A stretch of 64,000 nucleotides of DNA, from NCBI RefSeq assembly GCF_021117405.1, contig NZ_CP088251.1:1922001-1986000 (forward strand), given 5' to 3'. Positions 47,480 to 56,263 of this stretch are shown one piece after another. The DNA comes from Frateuria edaphi. Its GTDB lineage: Bacteria > Pseudomonadota > Gammaproteobacteria > Xanthomonadales > Rhodanobacteraceae. The notes under the pieces were generated by a model. That model was not told the DNA's origin and did not search any database. It saw only the letters and a list, made by a program, of their open reading frames with translations. Every line of letters begins with the position of its first letter. Positions within the stretch are counted from its first letter, which is position 1. The translations under genes and the position numbers were made by a program.

Positions 47480-48334
47480 TTAATCGCTTCCCTGCCCCAC
47501 GCACCGGAACACGGCCACCCGGTCCGCCGTCGTCGGCCCATCCGTATGCAGCCAGGCCTCGTCGCCGACGATGCGGGTGCATGGACCGAAGGTGCACACC
47601 CTGATCGGCCGCCGCATCCCTTCGAGCCGCAGCGCGTCCAGCACCTCTCGCAGCACCGTCCCCAGGAATGGGGTGTAGAGGAAGAACACGGTGCCGCGTG
47701 ACAGGTCCGCGTCGCGCGCGTCCTGCGCCAGGAACCCGACGCGCTCCAGCTTGAGTCGGCGGGCCGCGCGCCGCGCGGCCTCGACGTGGGACGGCTGCCA
47801 TTCCACGCCGATGGCGCGCGCGCCAGTACAGATCGAGGCAAGCATCGGCACGTGCCCGAGTCCGGAGCCAAGATCGACGAGCACGTCGCGCGGACCCACG
47901 CGGCTGCGCACGAGCATGTCCAGCGCGTGGCGCGCCGGCGTCGGCTGGTAGAACACCATCTCCGGTTCCAGTGGTCGTGAGCCGGGACCCGGGTCCGCCA
48001 GTTGCAGCACGCCGGCGAGCAGTTCGTCGAGCGCGTCGTAGCCTTCGCCGTCGATGAGGCCCGTCTCCTGTTGCCAGCGCTGGAACACTGTCGGCCCGTA
48101 CCCGGCCCGGACCACCGCGCGCAAGCGCCGGTGCAGCATGTCGTCGGCCCGTTCCAGCCGATGGCGCAGCGCTTGCGCGCGGACGGTGGCATCGGGCGCC
48201 TCATGCGCGAGGACATGCCACACGCGGTCGATCCAGTCCAACGCTTCGGCACGCGCGTGCCAGCGCTCCGCCGCCTCGAGCGTTGCATCGCGGGCCAGGC
48301 GATCAAGCCTGTCGAGCATGCGGTCGGCAGTCAT
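47480..48334 (-). CDS. Class I SAM-dependent methyltransferase
   Basis: A 284-residue protein. Motif I is VLVDLGSGLGHVPMLASI, and IGVEWQPSHVEAARRAARRL and GTVFFLYTPFLGTVLREVLD follow in order. The N-terminal half is helical (about 1-110). The ATG at 48334 or 48319 could be used. The substrate is unknown. It precedes the NTF2-like gene and is separate from the SRPBCC gene by a 48-base gap. Confidence 0.83.
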   Translation of the reverse strand: MTADRMLDRLDRLARDATLEAAERWHARAEALDWIDRVWHVLAHEAPDATVRAQALRHRLERADDMLHRRLRAVVRAGYGPTVFQRWQQETGLIDGEGYDALDELLAGVLQLADPGPGSRPLEPEMVFYQPTPARHALDMLVRSRVGPRDVLVDLGSGLGHVPMLASICTGARAIGVEWQPSHVEAARRAARRLKLERVGFLAQDARDADLSRGTVFFLYTPFLGTVLREVLDALRLEGMRRPIRVCTFGPCTRIVGDEAWLHTDGPTTADRVAVFRCVGQGSD

Positions 48335-48382
48335 CGGCCAAGCATGGCAGCGGACGCGACGGTCCGGAGGTGCGCGCGGGGC

Positions 48383-48823
48383 TCAGTCGGGGATCTCCGC
48401 CTCGACCAGCCTTGCCAGGAGCACCAGCGATTCCTGCCAGCCGAGGTAACAGGCCTCGGTCGGGATCGCGTCGGGGATGCCTTCCTGCACCACGGTCAGC
48501 TCGGTGCCGCAGGAAACCCGCGCGAGCGAAACGGTGGTGACCATCTCGCCCGCGAGATCCGGATCGTCGAAGCGGTCGGTGTAGCGCAGCCGCTCGCCCG
48601 GCTGCAGTTCGAGGTACGTGCCGCCGAACGTGTGGCTGCTGCCCGTCGAGAAGTTGGTGAACGACATGCGGTAGCTGCCCCCGACCCGGGCGTCCATGTG
48701 GTGGACCTTGCCGGTGAAACCGTTGGGCGGCAGCCACTTGGCCATGGCGTCGGGATCGACGAACGCGCGGTAGAGGCGCTCGGGTGTGGTGCGAAGGACA
48801 CGGTGCAGTCGGACGGTACCCAT
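48383..48823 (-). CDS. SRPBCC/AHSA1-type ligand-binding protein
   Basis: A 146-residue protein of the START-like AHSA1 family: RVLRTTPERLYRAFVDPDAMAKWLPP, VGGSYRMSFTN, GERLRYTDRFDDPDLAGEM and CYLGWQESLVLLARLVEAEI. Such proteins bind hydrophobic ligands or act in stress; the partner is unknown. AGGAGG precedes the ATG. Confidence 0.9.
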   Translation of the reverse strand: MGTVRLHRVLRTTPERLYRAFVDPDAMAKWLPPNGFTGKVHHMDARVGGSYRMSFTNFSTGSSHTFGGTYLELQPGERLRYTDRFDDPDLAGEMVTTVSLARVSCGTELTVVQEGIPDAIPTEACYLGWQESLVLLARLVEAEIPD

Positions 48824-48918
48824 GGTTGGCCTCCTGACATAAGGGCGCTCACTATCACGACGCGCACGGGCGCCCCGTTTCGACAGGCCGGCAGGTTACG
48901 TGGGGGCTTGCTTCCGCG

Positions 48919-49434
48919 CTAGTTCGCCAGCCGGACGAGCAGCACCCACCCTTCGCCCGCCAGGTACAGGCCCAGGCCGAACACCAGGTGGGTGACCAGG
49001 CTGCGCCGTCGCGCCACGCCGGGGCGCGGCGTCCGCGAGGCGGCCAGGCCTGCCCCGAGCGCCGGCTGCAGAACCAGGAACGGTGCGGCCACGCTGGCCA
49101 GTCCCACCGCCAGCGCGGGACAGGGCGACGGTGCGTGTGCCCACCCGACGCCGGTGGCGCCGAGCAGCGTGGCGGCGATGCCGATGCCGATCGCGTAATG
49201 CGCCATCCAGCCGATCGCGCGTTCCCCGGCCACCCGCGGTGCGTTCTTGATCGCTGCATGACGCAGGCGCCCATGCACCAGATGACCAAGCCAACGGCCG
49301 ACCATCGCATAGTCGAGCACCGGCACGCCCAAGACGTGCTTCTGGCACAGCCACCAGGCATCCATGACGAGCGTGGCGCCGATACCGACCACGGCGGCGT
49401 GGAAAAGAAAGTGCGCAAGCTCAGCCATGGCCAT
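48919..49434 (-). CDS. DUF2938 family membrane protein
   Basis: A 171-residue protein with about four to five membrane segments and the family pattern VVGIGATLVMDAWWLCQKHVLGVPVLDYAMVGRWLGH...GERAIGWMAHYAIGIGIAATLL. The function is unknown. It is divergent from a MerR gene, with a MerR-type promoter/operator in the 89-base gap, so it is probably the regulated target. Confidence 0.88.
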   Translation of the reverse strand: MAMAELAHFLFHAAVVGIGATLVMDAWWLCQKHVLGVPVLDYAMVGRWLGHLVHGRLRHAAIKNAPRVAGERAIGWMAHYAIGIGIAATLLGATGVGWAHAPSPCPALAVGLASVAAPFLVLQPALGAGLAASRTPRPGVARRRSLVTHLVFGLGLYLAGEGWVLLVRLAN

Positions 49435-49490
49435 GCTCCCGTGGTTGCTGTTTTGTCATCATCGGCTTGTCTCCCGATCGCGTTTGGGAG

Positions 49491-49521
49491 AGCCTACGAA
49501 TTCAAGTCCACTTGAGGTCAA
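49491..49521 (-). promoter_or_regulatory. MerR-type promoter with palindromic operator in a 19-bp spacer
   Basis: On the minus strand, TTGACC (49521-49516) and TAGGCT (49496-49491) are -35 and -10 boxes with a 19-base spacer, longer than normal, which is the mark of MerR-activated promoters. The spacer holds the palindrome TCAAGT-CC-ACTTGA (49502-49515), very like SoxR/MerR operators of the CCTCAAGT...ACTTGAGG type. It drives the DUF2938 gene and lies eight bases before the MerR start codon. Confidence 0.78.
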
Positions 49522-49523
49522 GC

Positions 49524-49964
49524 ATGAAATTGCTCGATATCGCCGAAGTGGCCAGCCGCTCCGGCCTCCCGCCTTCCACGCTACGCTTCTACGAGGAAAA
49601 GGGACTGATCGCCTCGGTCGGTCGGCATGGCCTGCGGCGCCTGTTCGGGCCACAGGTGCTCGAGCGCCTGGCGCTGATCACGCTGGGACGCATCGCCGGT
49701 TTCGCGCTGGACGACCTGGCGGCGCTGTTCAAGACCGGCGACAAGCCGCGCATCGACCGCCGCCAGCTGGCGGCCAAGGCCGACGAGCTGGACCGGACCA
49801 TCCGTCAGCTCGCCGCGGTGCGCGACGGCCTGCGCCATGCGGCCAGCTGTCCTGCCCCAAGCCATCTGGAGTGCCCGAAGTTCCAGCGCCTGCTGCGGGC
49901 CGCGACCGCCAGCCAGGCACGCCCCGCCGGCAAGCGGCCGCCACGTCGCAGGGCGCTGGCATGA
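49524..49964 (+). CDS. MerR-family transcriptional regulator
   Basis: A 146-residue activator. The winged-helix N-terminus is MKLLDIAEVASRSGLPPSTLRFYEEKGLIASVGRHGLRRLF, and a coiled-coil dimerisation helix (AAKADELDRTIRQLAAVRDGLRHAA) follows at about residues 75-110. A pair of cysteines lies in ASCPAPSHLECPKF, in the effector position of MerR proteins, but it is not the four-cysteine cluster of SoxR. GAGG precedes the ATG. It probably controls the divergent DUF2938 gene; the inducer could be a metal ion or thiol-reactive compound. Confidence 0.9.
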   Translation: MKLLDIAEVASRSGLPPSTLRFYEEKGLIASVGRHGLRRLFGPQVLERLALITLGRIAGFALDDLAALFKTGDKPRIDRRQLAAKADELDRTIRQLAAVRDGLRHAASCPAPSHLECPKFQRLLRAATASQARPAGKRPPRRRALA

Positions 49965-50075
49965 AGACGACGGGCCGGCGTTGCTGACGCGCGCTTGATC
50001 GGCCGGTAACACGCGCGGGCACAGGATGCCGCCGGGAAACCCGGGCTGGCCTCGCTGTCCTGCGGGAGGCCTCTC

Positions 50076-50630
50076 ATGCCTGCCTCGATCGCTCCCCTTG
50101 TCCTCGCCACCGCGCTGCTCGCCATGCCCGTGGCGCATGCCGACAATCCCAAACAGCCTTCCGATGCCCAGCTCATCGCCAGCGCCATGCGTGCGGCGCC
50201 CGCCGGCGTGGGTCGCCACGCCACCATCATGACGATGCAGCCGGACGGCACCATGCGCACGCTGCGCCAGGGCAGCAACGGCTTCACCTGCATCCCCGAC
50301 GCCCCCGCCACGCCGGGACCGGATCCGATGTGCGCGGACAAGGCCGCGATGGGCTGGGTACACGCCTGGCTGACCCACGCCACGCCGCCGGCCGGCAAGG
50401 TCGGCCTGATGTACATGCTCGAAGGCGGGACCGACGCCAGCAACACCGATCCCTACGCGAGCAAGCCGCAGGGCCACCATTGGGTCAAGACCGGACCGCA
50501 CGTGATGGTGGTCGGCGCCGATGCGGCGTTCTACGACCAGTACCCGAAGACGGCCGATCCGGTCACCGATGCGCCGTACGTGATGTGGGCGGACACGCCC
50601 TACCGGCACCTGATGGCGCCGATCCGCTGA
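50076..50630 (+). CDS. Conserved exported protein of unknown function
   Basis: A 184-residue protein with a signal peptide (about 1-22, APLVLATALLAMPVAHA). The mature part is rich in Asp/Pro/Gly, contains Cys in GFTCIPD and PMCADKAAMGWVH, and ends MWADTPYRHLMAPIR. I do not recognise the family. GGGAGG precedes the ATG. It stands alone. Confidence 0.8.
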   Translation: MPASIAPLVLATALLAMPVAHADNPKQPSDAQLIASAMRAAPAGVGRHATIMTMQPDGTMRTLRQGSNGFTCIPDAPATPGPDPMCADKAAMGWVHAWLTHATPPAGKVGLMYMLEGGTDASNTDPYASKPQGHHWVKTGPHVMVVGADAAFYDQYPKTADPVTDAPYVMWADTPYRHLMAPIR

Positions 50631-50648
50631 GTGCGCGGATCCTGCGGG

Positions 50649-50666
50649 GTGGGCTTGGGCCCGCCA
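50649..50666. repeat. GGTGGGC-N4-GCCCGCC palindrome
   Basis: This is a third copy of the palindrome seen in tandem at 17873-17927, with loop TTGG and one G in the right arm (GCCCGCC). It lies between the exported protein and the convergent phospholipase D gene. Confidence 0.6.
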
Positions 50667-50697
50667 TGGCGTGCGGGCACGGAGCCTGCGGGCGCGA

Positions 50698-52140
50698 TTA
50701 CAACTGGGAAGCGAATTCGGCCCAGAAGCGGTCGGTGACCTGCTGCGTCCATGGCCGGGCGCGCAGCCGGGCCATCGTGACCGGCTGCGACACGGCCAGG
50801 TCCCGGTCGAACACATCGGTCATGCGCCCCGCGAAGGGGCCGTCGTAGATCGCGATATTGGCCTCGTCGTTCAGGTGCAACGAGCGACTGTCGAAGTTTG
50901 CCGAGCCGGCAAGCGTCAGGTAGCCATCGACCACCATCAACTTGCTGTGGAAAAGCGACGGCGTGTAGCGGGCGATCTGCGCACCCGCGTCGAGGAATTG
51001 GGCCCAGTAGGTGCGCGAGGCGTCGCCGACCATGTGGCCATCGACGTGATCGCCTTCGACGATGATGCGCACCCGGACGCCGCGCGCCAGCGCGTCCAGC
51101 AGGGCTTGCCGCACAGGCTCGTCCGGCACGAAGTAGGAGGCTTCCAGGTCGATCGAGCGCCGCGCGCCGGCGATGGCCAGCAGGAACATGCGCTGGGAGT
51201 TGTACTCGCCCACGCGGTCGGTGCTGGCGATCACCTGCACGGGCAACCGGCCCGCCGGCGAACAGGTCGCCACGTCGGCTGGCGGCAGCGGTTTGCCACC
51301 GGTGGCCAGCCAGTGTTCCTCGAATACGCCGCGCATCTGCGCCACGGCGGGGCCCCGCATGCGGAACATCATGTCGCGCTTCTGCCTGCCGTTGCTGGCA
51401 TTGCCCAGCCAGGCATCGTCGATGCCCATGCCGCCGGTCCAGGCCACGTGATCGTCCACCACCATCAATTTGCGGTGGGTGCGCTTGTTGAGGTTCGCCA
51501 GCTGGTCCAGCCGCACCGGCCGGTAGAAATGGAAATCGACGCCCGCCGCCCGCAGTCGCTCGGCGTCGGCCACGTTGCCGCGCGAACCCATCCAGTCGAC
51601 CACCACGCGCACCTTCACGCCGGCGCGCGCGCGCTCGGACAGCGCGGCGACGAAGACATCGGCGACGTGCCCGCGCCGCAGGATGTAGCTCTCCAGCTCG
51701 ATGCTTTTCCGCGCCGAGCGGATGTCGGCGAGCATGGCCGGGATATAGGCATCGCCGTTCTGCAGGTCGACCACAGCGTCGCCCTGGGTGACCGGACTTC
51801 CGAGCAGGGCTTCGGCCTGCTGCCGGAACGCCGGGCTATCGACCGGCGCCACGTTGGCCGGCGCCTGCGACAGCCCCGGGCCCGCAGGCAAGACGTTCGC
51901 CGCGGTCAGTCCGGCCAGGCCGACGGAGCACGCACCGGCAAGCACGAGGCCAACCGTACGCCAGATCTTGCGCAAACCCGCGCCGACCCGCCGCACTGCC
52001 GAGCGGCCGGACAGGTTGCCGGTCGGGTCGAGTACGCCGGGATGGCCGAAGCCATGACACGTGCGCGACTTGCGCACGTCGGAGGTTGCACCCACGGTGG
52101 ACCGGCTTGCGGCTTCCGGCGTGCGAAGGAATGGCTGCAT
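50698..52140 (-). CDS. Phospholipase D-like/cardiolipin synthase-like protein
   Basis: A 480-residue protein with one hydrophobic segment (about 60-85, VGLVLAGACSVGLAGLTAANVL). Two HKD motifs are visible, THRKLMVVDDHVAWTGGMG and FHSKLMVVDGYLTLAGSANFD, the double signature of cardiolipin synthases and related phosphatidyltransferases. The N-terminal 55 residues are Arg/Ser-rich. The start is uncertain because the ribosome binding site is weak; the hydrophobic segment implies membrane attachment. It is divergent from the Nudix gene. Confidence 0.88.
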   Translation of the reverse strand: MQPFLRTPEAASRSTVGATSDVRKSRTCHGFGHPGVLDPTGNLSGRSAVRRVGAGLRKIWRTVGLVLAGACSVGLAGLTAANVLPAGPGLSQAPANVAPVDSPAFRQQAEALLGSPVTQGDAVVDLQNGDAYIPAMLADIRSARKSIELESYILRRGHVADVFVAALSERARAGVKVRVVVDWMGSRGNVADAERLRAAGVDFHFYRPVRLDQLANLNKRTHRKLMVVDDHVAWTGGMGIDDAWLGNASNGRQKRDMMFRMRGPAVAQMRGVFEEHWLATGGKPLPPADVATCSPAGRLPVQVIASTDRVGEYNSQRMFLLAIAGARRSIDLEASYFVPDEPVRQALLDALARGVRVRIIVEGDHVDGHMVGDASRTYWAQFLDAGAQIARYTPSLFHSKLMVVDGYLTLAGSANFDSRSLHLNDEANIAIYDGPFAGRMTDVFDRDLAVSQPVTMARLRARPWTQQVTDRFWAEFASQL

Positions 52141-52247
52141 GGGCTCTATCTGGTCAAACTGTTATCGAATCATGGGGTTGCGCCACTGAACCCCAAGCAA
52201 GCACGACGATGGCATCGCCGTCCCGTGCGGCCTGTCGGAGAGAAGAC

Positions 52248-52712
52248 ATGTATGGCATTCCCACGCGCTGTTCGCTCGTCTCGGTAATTCCCGTCCGCGG
52301 CCAGGGCGAGGACGCCCGTACGCTGCTCCTGCACCGCGCCAAGGCCCACCTCCATGGCCTGTGGACCTACGCGGCCGGGCACCTCGAGCCCGGCGAAACG
52401 GCCTGGCAGGCGGCCGTGCGCGAACTGGCCGAAGCGACGGGCCTGCGGCCGACGGCGCTCTATTCGTCCGACCAATGCGAGACCTACTACGACGTGCGCG
52501 GGGAGTGCATCGCAGTGGTGCCGGCGTTCGTCGCCTTCGTGGCGCCCGATGCCGAGGTGCACCTTGACGCCGAACACGACGATCACGCCTGGCTGTCCTT
52601 CCCCGACGCGATCGCGCGGTTGCCGTTCGGTGGCCAGCGCACACTCTACGCGCACGTCCAGCGCGAGTTCGTCCTGCGTCCGCCGGCGCCGGCGCTGCGG
52701 ATGCCGGCCTAG
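52248..52712 (+). CDS. Nudix hydrolase family protein with altered Nudix box
   Basis: A 154-residue protein. The Nudix box is visible as GHLEPGETAWQAAVRELAEA followed by TGL; the first Glu and RE are kept, but in the expected REUxEExGU the second glutamate of the EE pair is Ala. Metal binding may be altered but is not excluded, as other glutamates remain. GGAGAG precedes the ATG at 52248. The substrate is unknown. Confidence 0.85.
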   Translation: MYGIPTRCSLVSVIPVRGQGEDARTLLLHRAKAHLHGLWTYAAGHLEPGETAWQAAVRELAEATGLRPTALYSSDQCETYYDVRGECIAVVPAFVAFVAPDAEVHLDAEHDDHAWLSFPDAIARLPFGGQRTLYAHVQREFVLRPPAPALRMPA

Positions 52713-52815
52713 CGCCGGCGGGGCACGTCAGACCACGCCGCGAATGGCCGATCCTATGGGTCGTCCTCGGGGAAGGTGCGCTCCTGGGCAACGCCGTCGC
52801 GCCCCTCACTGCAGG

Positions 52816-53262
52816 CTAGTGCCGGCTCTCCCTCGCGGGCGGCAGCTGCGCCGCATCCAGGCGGTTGTCCACGCGCGCCACGCCCAGCATGTCCGAGACT
52901 GCCGCGACCAGTTCGTCCACTTCCGCGAGCCGTGCCGAACCGCTCAATGTCACCAGACCGTCCTCCACGTGGACCTCGACCTTGCCCGGCTGTGCCACCA
53001 GGTGCCCGAGCTTGGAGCGGATGCGGTCGTGCAGCTGCCGGTCGTCCGAGGGCGCCTGCGCGTGCAGGTGGGCCGATGCGCCGTGCAGGCGGTCGGCCGC
53101 GTGCCTGGCCGTGTCCTGGGCGAAATCCTGGATGTCCTGTCCCGCCGCAAGCACCTTGTCCCGCGCCATGGTTCGCCGGCGGCGTCCGGCCACCGGGTCG
53201 AGCAGATACATCGCCGCCGCGCCCGCCGCAAACGCGGCGGCAAGCTTCGCTAACTGTCCCAC
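52816..53262 (-). CDS. BON-domain protein with N-terminal membrane anchor
   Basis: A 148-residue protein. A short hydrophobic head (QLAKLAAAFAAGAAAMYLLDPVAG) precedes a basic stretch and a BON domain at about 70-140 (DRIRSKLGHLV...VEVHVEDGLVTLSGSARLAEVDELVAAVSDMLGVARVDNRL). BON domains bind phospholipid or membrane surfaces in the envelope. A GTG start at 53262 with AGGAGG is favoured over the ATG at 53319. Confidence 0.8.
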   Translation of the reverse strand: MGQLAKLAAAFAAGAAAMYLLDPVAGRRRRTMARDKVLAAGQDIQDFAQDTARHAADRLHGASAHLHAQAPSDDRQLHDRIRSKLGHLVAQPGKVEVHVEDGLVTLSGSARLAEVDELVAAVSDMLGVARVDNRLDAAQLPPARESRH

Positions 53263-53365
53263 GGTCGCCTCCTGTGGTTGCCGATCCGAGGCGACCGATG
53301 CTGCGCGACGCTGCGGCAACGGCGCGCGAAAGTGTCGTTGCCGCGGCGAGTGCGCGGGCCGGTAT

Positions 53366-53791
53366 TCAGCCCCCCGCGCCCGCTCCCGCCGGCTTGTCCG
53401 CGCCGAAAGGCCCGCGCATGAGCAGCGTGCCGTAGATCCCTGTCATCACCGCGAACAGGACGGTCAGGAAACCCATCGCGCGCGGTGCGCCGCCGGCCAG
53501 GACCGGGTGGCCAAGGCTGCACGCGCTGACGAGATAGAGCATGAGATTGGCAAGCGTCGTCGGGCGCCCATAGATGCCGCCGACGATCATCCGGCGCTGG
53601 TTCCAGTTGAGCCAGGCCAGCGCCAGCCATCCGGCCGAAATCAGCTGACCGAGCACCGTGGCACCGGCCGGCATCCCCGGCATCAGTCGCGGCAACAGCT
53701 CGTCGGACCCGAACAGCAGGGCCACCCCGCCGATACCGAGGACGGCGGCATTGAAGGTCGTGATGAAGGATGAGGTGCGCGCAGCGTTCAT
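53366..53791 (-). CDS. Small multi-span membrane protein of unknown function
   Basis: A 141-residue protein with about four hydrophobic segments (FNAAVLGIGGVALLFG, LGQLISAGWLALAWLNW, NLMLYLVSACSLGH, MGFLTVLFAVMTGIYGTLL). GGAG precedes the ATG. It is unrecognised. About 100 bases downstream on the same strand is the BON gene. Confidence 0.7.
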   Translation of the reverse strand: MNAARTSSFITTFNAAVLGIGGVALLFGSDELLPRLMPGMPAGATVLGQLISAGWLALAWLNWNQRRMIVGGIYGRPTTLANLMLYLVSACSLGHPVLAGGAPRAMGFLTVLFAVMTGIYGTLLMRGPFGADKPAGAGAGG

Positions 53792-54027
53792 TCCGTGACT
53801 CCACTTCGCCGGTTGGGTGATCAGGTCCGCAGCTGCCCGATGGCGCGGGCCAGGTTGGCCCCGGTCTGTCCCTCGCGCAGCGCGAATGGAAGGTTGGCAT
53901 AGATTCGCGCGCGCGCCAGGACCCGGTCCAGCAGGCGCCGATGCACGAAACGGTGCACGCAGCCCGCGGCGGCGCGATGATCGCCCGGCCGCGGGCGATC
54001 CGTCCGCACGTCCAGAGGAGTAGGCCC

Positions 54028-54543
54028 ATGAACCGTACGCTCCTGTCCCTCGCGCTCGGCCTCGCCGCCGCCCCGGCCATCACGCATGCCGCCGACGCAA
54101 GCTGCACGGTATGGCAGCGCGAGCTCTCGTTCGCCCGTTCCGTGGAACAGCACGACGCGGCCGCCTTCGCCAGCCATATCGAAGCCGACGCCGTGTTCGC
54201 CGCCAACACGCTCCGACCCCAGCGCGGGAAGGAAGCCGTCCTGGCCCACTGGCGTGGGCTGATCGACGGCAAGGACATGCGCCTGGCCTGGTATCCCACG
54301 CAGGTCGTGACCGGCGGCATCGAGGATGTGGCCTACTCCAGCGGCCGCTGGTTGATGGAGGCGGTCGACCCCACCGCCAAGCCGCATTACATCGCCGGCC
54401 ACTTCGCTACCGTCTGGCACCGCGGCAAGGATGGCGTCTGGCGCGTGCTGTTCGATGGCGGCGACGAAGGCACAGCCACCGACGACGCCGGCGCGTCCGC
54501 CTTCCGAAAAGCCCGGCAAGCCACGTGCCCTGCAGGGAGCTGA
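54028..54543 (+). CDS. Secreted NTF2-like protein (DUF4440-type)
   Basis: A 171-residue protein with a signal peptide (about 1-22, LLSLALGLAAAPAITHAAD) and an NTF2-like core: RELSFARSVEQHDAAAFASHI, AANTLRPQRGKEAVLAHWRGLI and YIAGHFATVWHRGKDGVWRVLFDGG. It is a second member of the secreted NTF2 type in this window. GAGGAG precedes the ATG. Confidence 0.82.
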   Translation: MNRTLLSLALGLAAAPAITHAADASCTVWQRELSFARSVEQHDAAAFASHIEADAVFAANTLRPQRGKEAVLAHWRGLIDGKDMRLAWYPTQVVTGGIEDVAYSSGRWLMEAVDPTAKPHYIAGHFATVWHRGKDGVWRVLFDGGDEGTATDDAGASAFRKARQATCPAGS

Positions 54544-54655
54544 GCCCCGCAAGCACGGTTCGCGCGAGGTCGGCGTGGTGCGCGTGCGCCTGACGCAACC
54601 GGACCGGCGCCGCACGTATCTCTGCCAGGCAACAGTTGCCCGCGGAGCCATGCTC

Positions 54656-56176
54656 ATGAAACCACTCGCGCCCCTCCTCGTGGCTATCGCCGTGGCGCTC
54701 GCCCATCCGGCGCGCGCCGACAGTCCCCCGGTCGACTTCGGTCCACTGGCGAAGCTCGTGGCGACGACCAACACGGCGATCGGCCACCCGACCGGCATGG
54801 CGATCGCGGTAGTGCACGATGGCAAGGTCGTCTACCAGGATTACGTCGGGCTGGCCGATATCGCTCGCCGTACGCCAGTCACCGCGCGCACCGACTTCTA
54901 TATCGCCTCGGCCACCAAGCCGTTCACTGCACTGGAGGTGTTGCTCAAAGTGCAGCAGGGACAGGCGGACCTGGCGATGCCGGTGCAGGCGATGTTTCCC
55001 GGGCTGCATTTCGCTGGCATCGACGCGGGCGCCGTCACCCTGCGCGACCTGCTCGTCCACACATCCGGCATCGACAACGAGCCGCTGGTCTGGGCCACGG
55101 CGTTCAGCGGATTGCACGATCCGGACACGCTGCGCGCGCTGGTGGCGCGCTCAGGCACCAGCGCCGAGGACGCGCACGGCACGTTCGAGTACACGAACGT
55201 GGGCTACAACATCGCCAGCGTCTGGCTGGATGCGCGGTTCAAGCGTCCCTGGCAGGCACAGTTGCAGCAGGACGTCTTCGAGCCGCTGGACATGCGCCAG
55301 ACCTCCGCCTACATCAGCCAGGCCCAGGCGCGGGGCTGGGCGATGGCCCTGCCCTATTCGCTGGCTTCCGATGACCCGCAGGCGCCGCTATATCTCACCA
55401 AGTCCGACGACACCATGCAGGCAGCCGGCGGCATGGTGTCCACCGCGCCGGACCTGGCGCGGTTTCTGATCGCGCAACTGGAGCCACCCGCCGGTAACCA
55501 TCCCTCGCTGGCCGGCGCCATCGAGCGATCGCACGCGACCCAGGTAGACCTGAAAGCCCGGTACCTCGACTTCGAGCGCACCGGCTATGCATTGGGCTGG
55601 TACACGGGCGAGTACAAGGGTCATCGCCTGCTCCATCACTTCGGCGGCTTCGCCGGCTTCCACGCGCACCTGTCGCTCATGCCGGACGAGAACGCGGGTC
55701 TGGTGGTCCTGTGCAACGAAGACATGCTCTGTCCGCGCATGACCAATCTGGTCGCCGATTATGTGTATGGCGCGTTGCTCAGACAGACCGGCAACGAAGC
55801 GGCGGTGGCAAAGCGCTTCGCCGCGCTACCGGGCGAAGCTACCGGGTTGCGTCAGCAAGTGCGCAGGCAGCGTGCCGCGATCCGCGCCCGTCCCTGGCAC
55901 CTCACGCTGCCGCGCGAGGCTTACGCCGGCACCTACGCGAACCCACTGCTCGGCACGATGCGGATCCACGTCGATCGGCACGGCGCGATGGCCATCCATT
56001 GGGGCCGCCTGCACGCCGTCGCCACCGGTTATCCCAAGGACGACCAGGTCCGTGTGGAACTGGTGCCCAACAGCGGCAACGTGATGGCGTTCCAGGTGGA
56101 CCACGGCAAGGTGGTAGCGGTCCGGCTCGAGGACATGGTTTTCGCAAAACCGGCCGACAACACGGATCGACACTGA
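54656..56176 (+). CDS. Secreted serine hydrolase of the beta-lactamase/D-Ala-D-Ala peptidase (class C) type
   Basis: A 506-residue periplasmic enzyme. After a signal peptide (about 1-22) come the catalytic SxxK as SATK, the YxN motif as YTNVGY and HFGGFAG in place of the KTG-type third motif. The C-terminal 120 residues form a separate beta-rich domain. Such proteins cleave peptides, beta-lactams or esters; the exact reaction cannot be read. GGAG before the second ATG (MKPLAPLL) fits better than the first, which is two codons upstream. Confidence 0.85.
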   Translation: MKPLAPLLVAIAVALAHPARADSPPVDFGPLAKLVATTNTAIGHPTGMAIAVVHDGKVVYQDYVGLADIARRTPVTARTDFYIASATKPFTALEVLLKVQQGQADLAMPVQAMFPGLHFAGIDAGAVTLRDLLVHTSGIDNEPLVWATAFSGLHDPDTLRALVARSGTSAEDAHGTFEYTNVGYNIASVWLDARFKRPWQAQLQQDVFEPLDMRQTSAYISQAQARGWAMALPYSLASDDPQAPLYLTKSDDTMQAAGGMVSTAPDLARFLIAQLEPPAGNHPSLAGAIERSHATQVDLKARYLDFERTGYALGWYTGEYKGHRLLHHFGGFAGFHAHLSLMPDENAGLVVLCNEDMLCPRMTNLVADYVYGALLRQTGNEAAVAKRFAALPGEATGLRQQVRRQRAAIRARPWHLTLPREAYAGTYANPLLGTMRIHVDRHGAMAIHWGRLHAVATGYPKDDQVRVELVPNSGNVMAFQVDHGKVVAVRLEDMVFAKPADNTDRH

Positions 56177-56263
56177 TCAGCGGGCGTTGCGACCCATCGC
56201 ATCCGGCGTGGCCGGTCCATCGGCAGCGACGCCGCGGTGATGGAGCACGCACCCACTGAAGGA

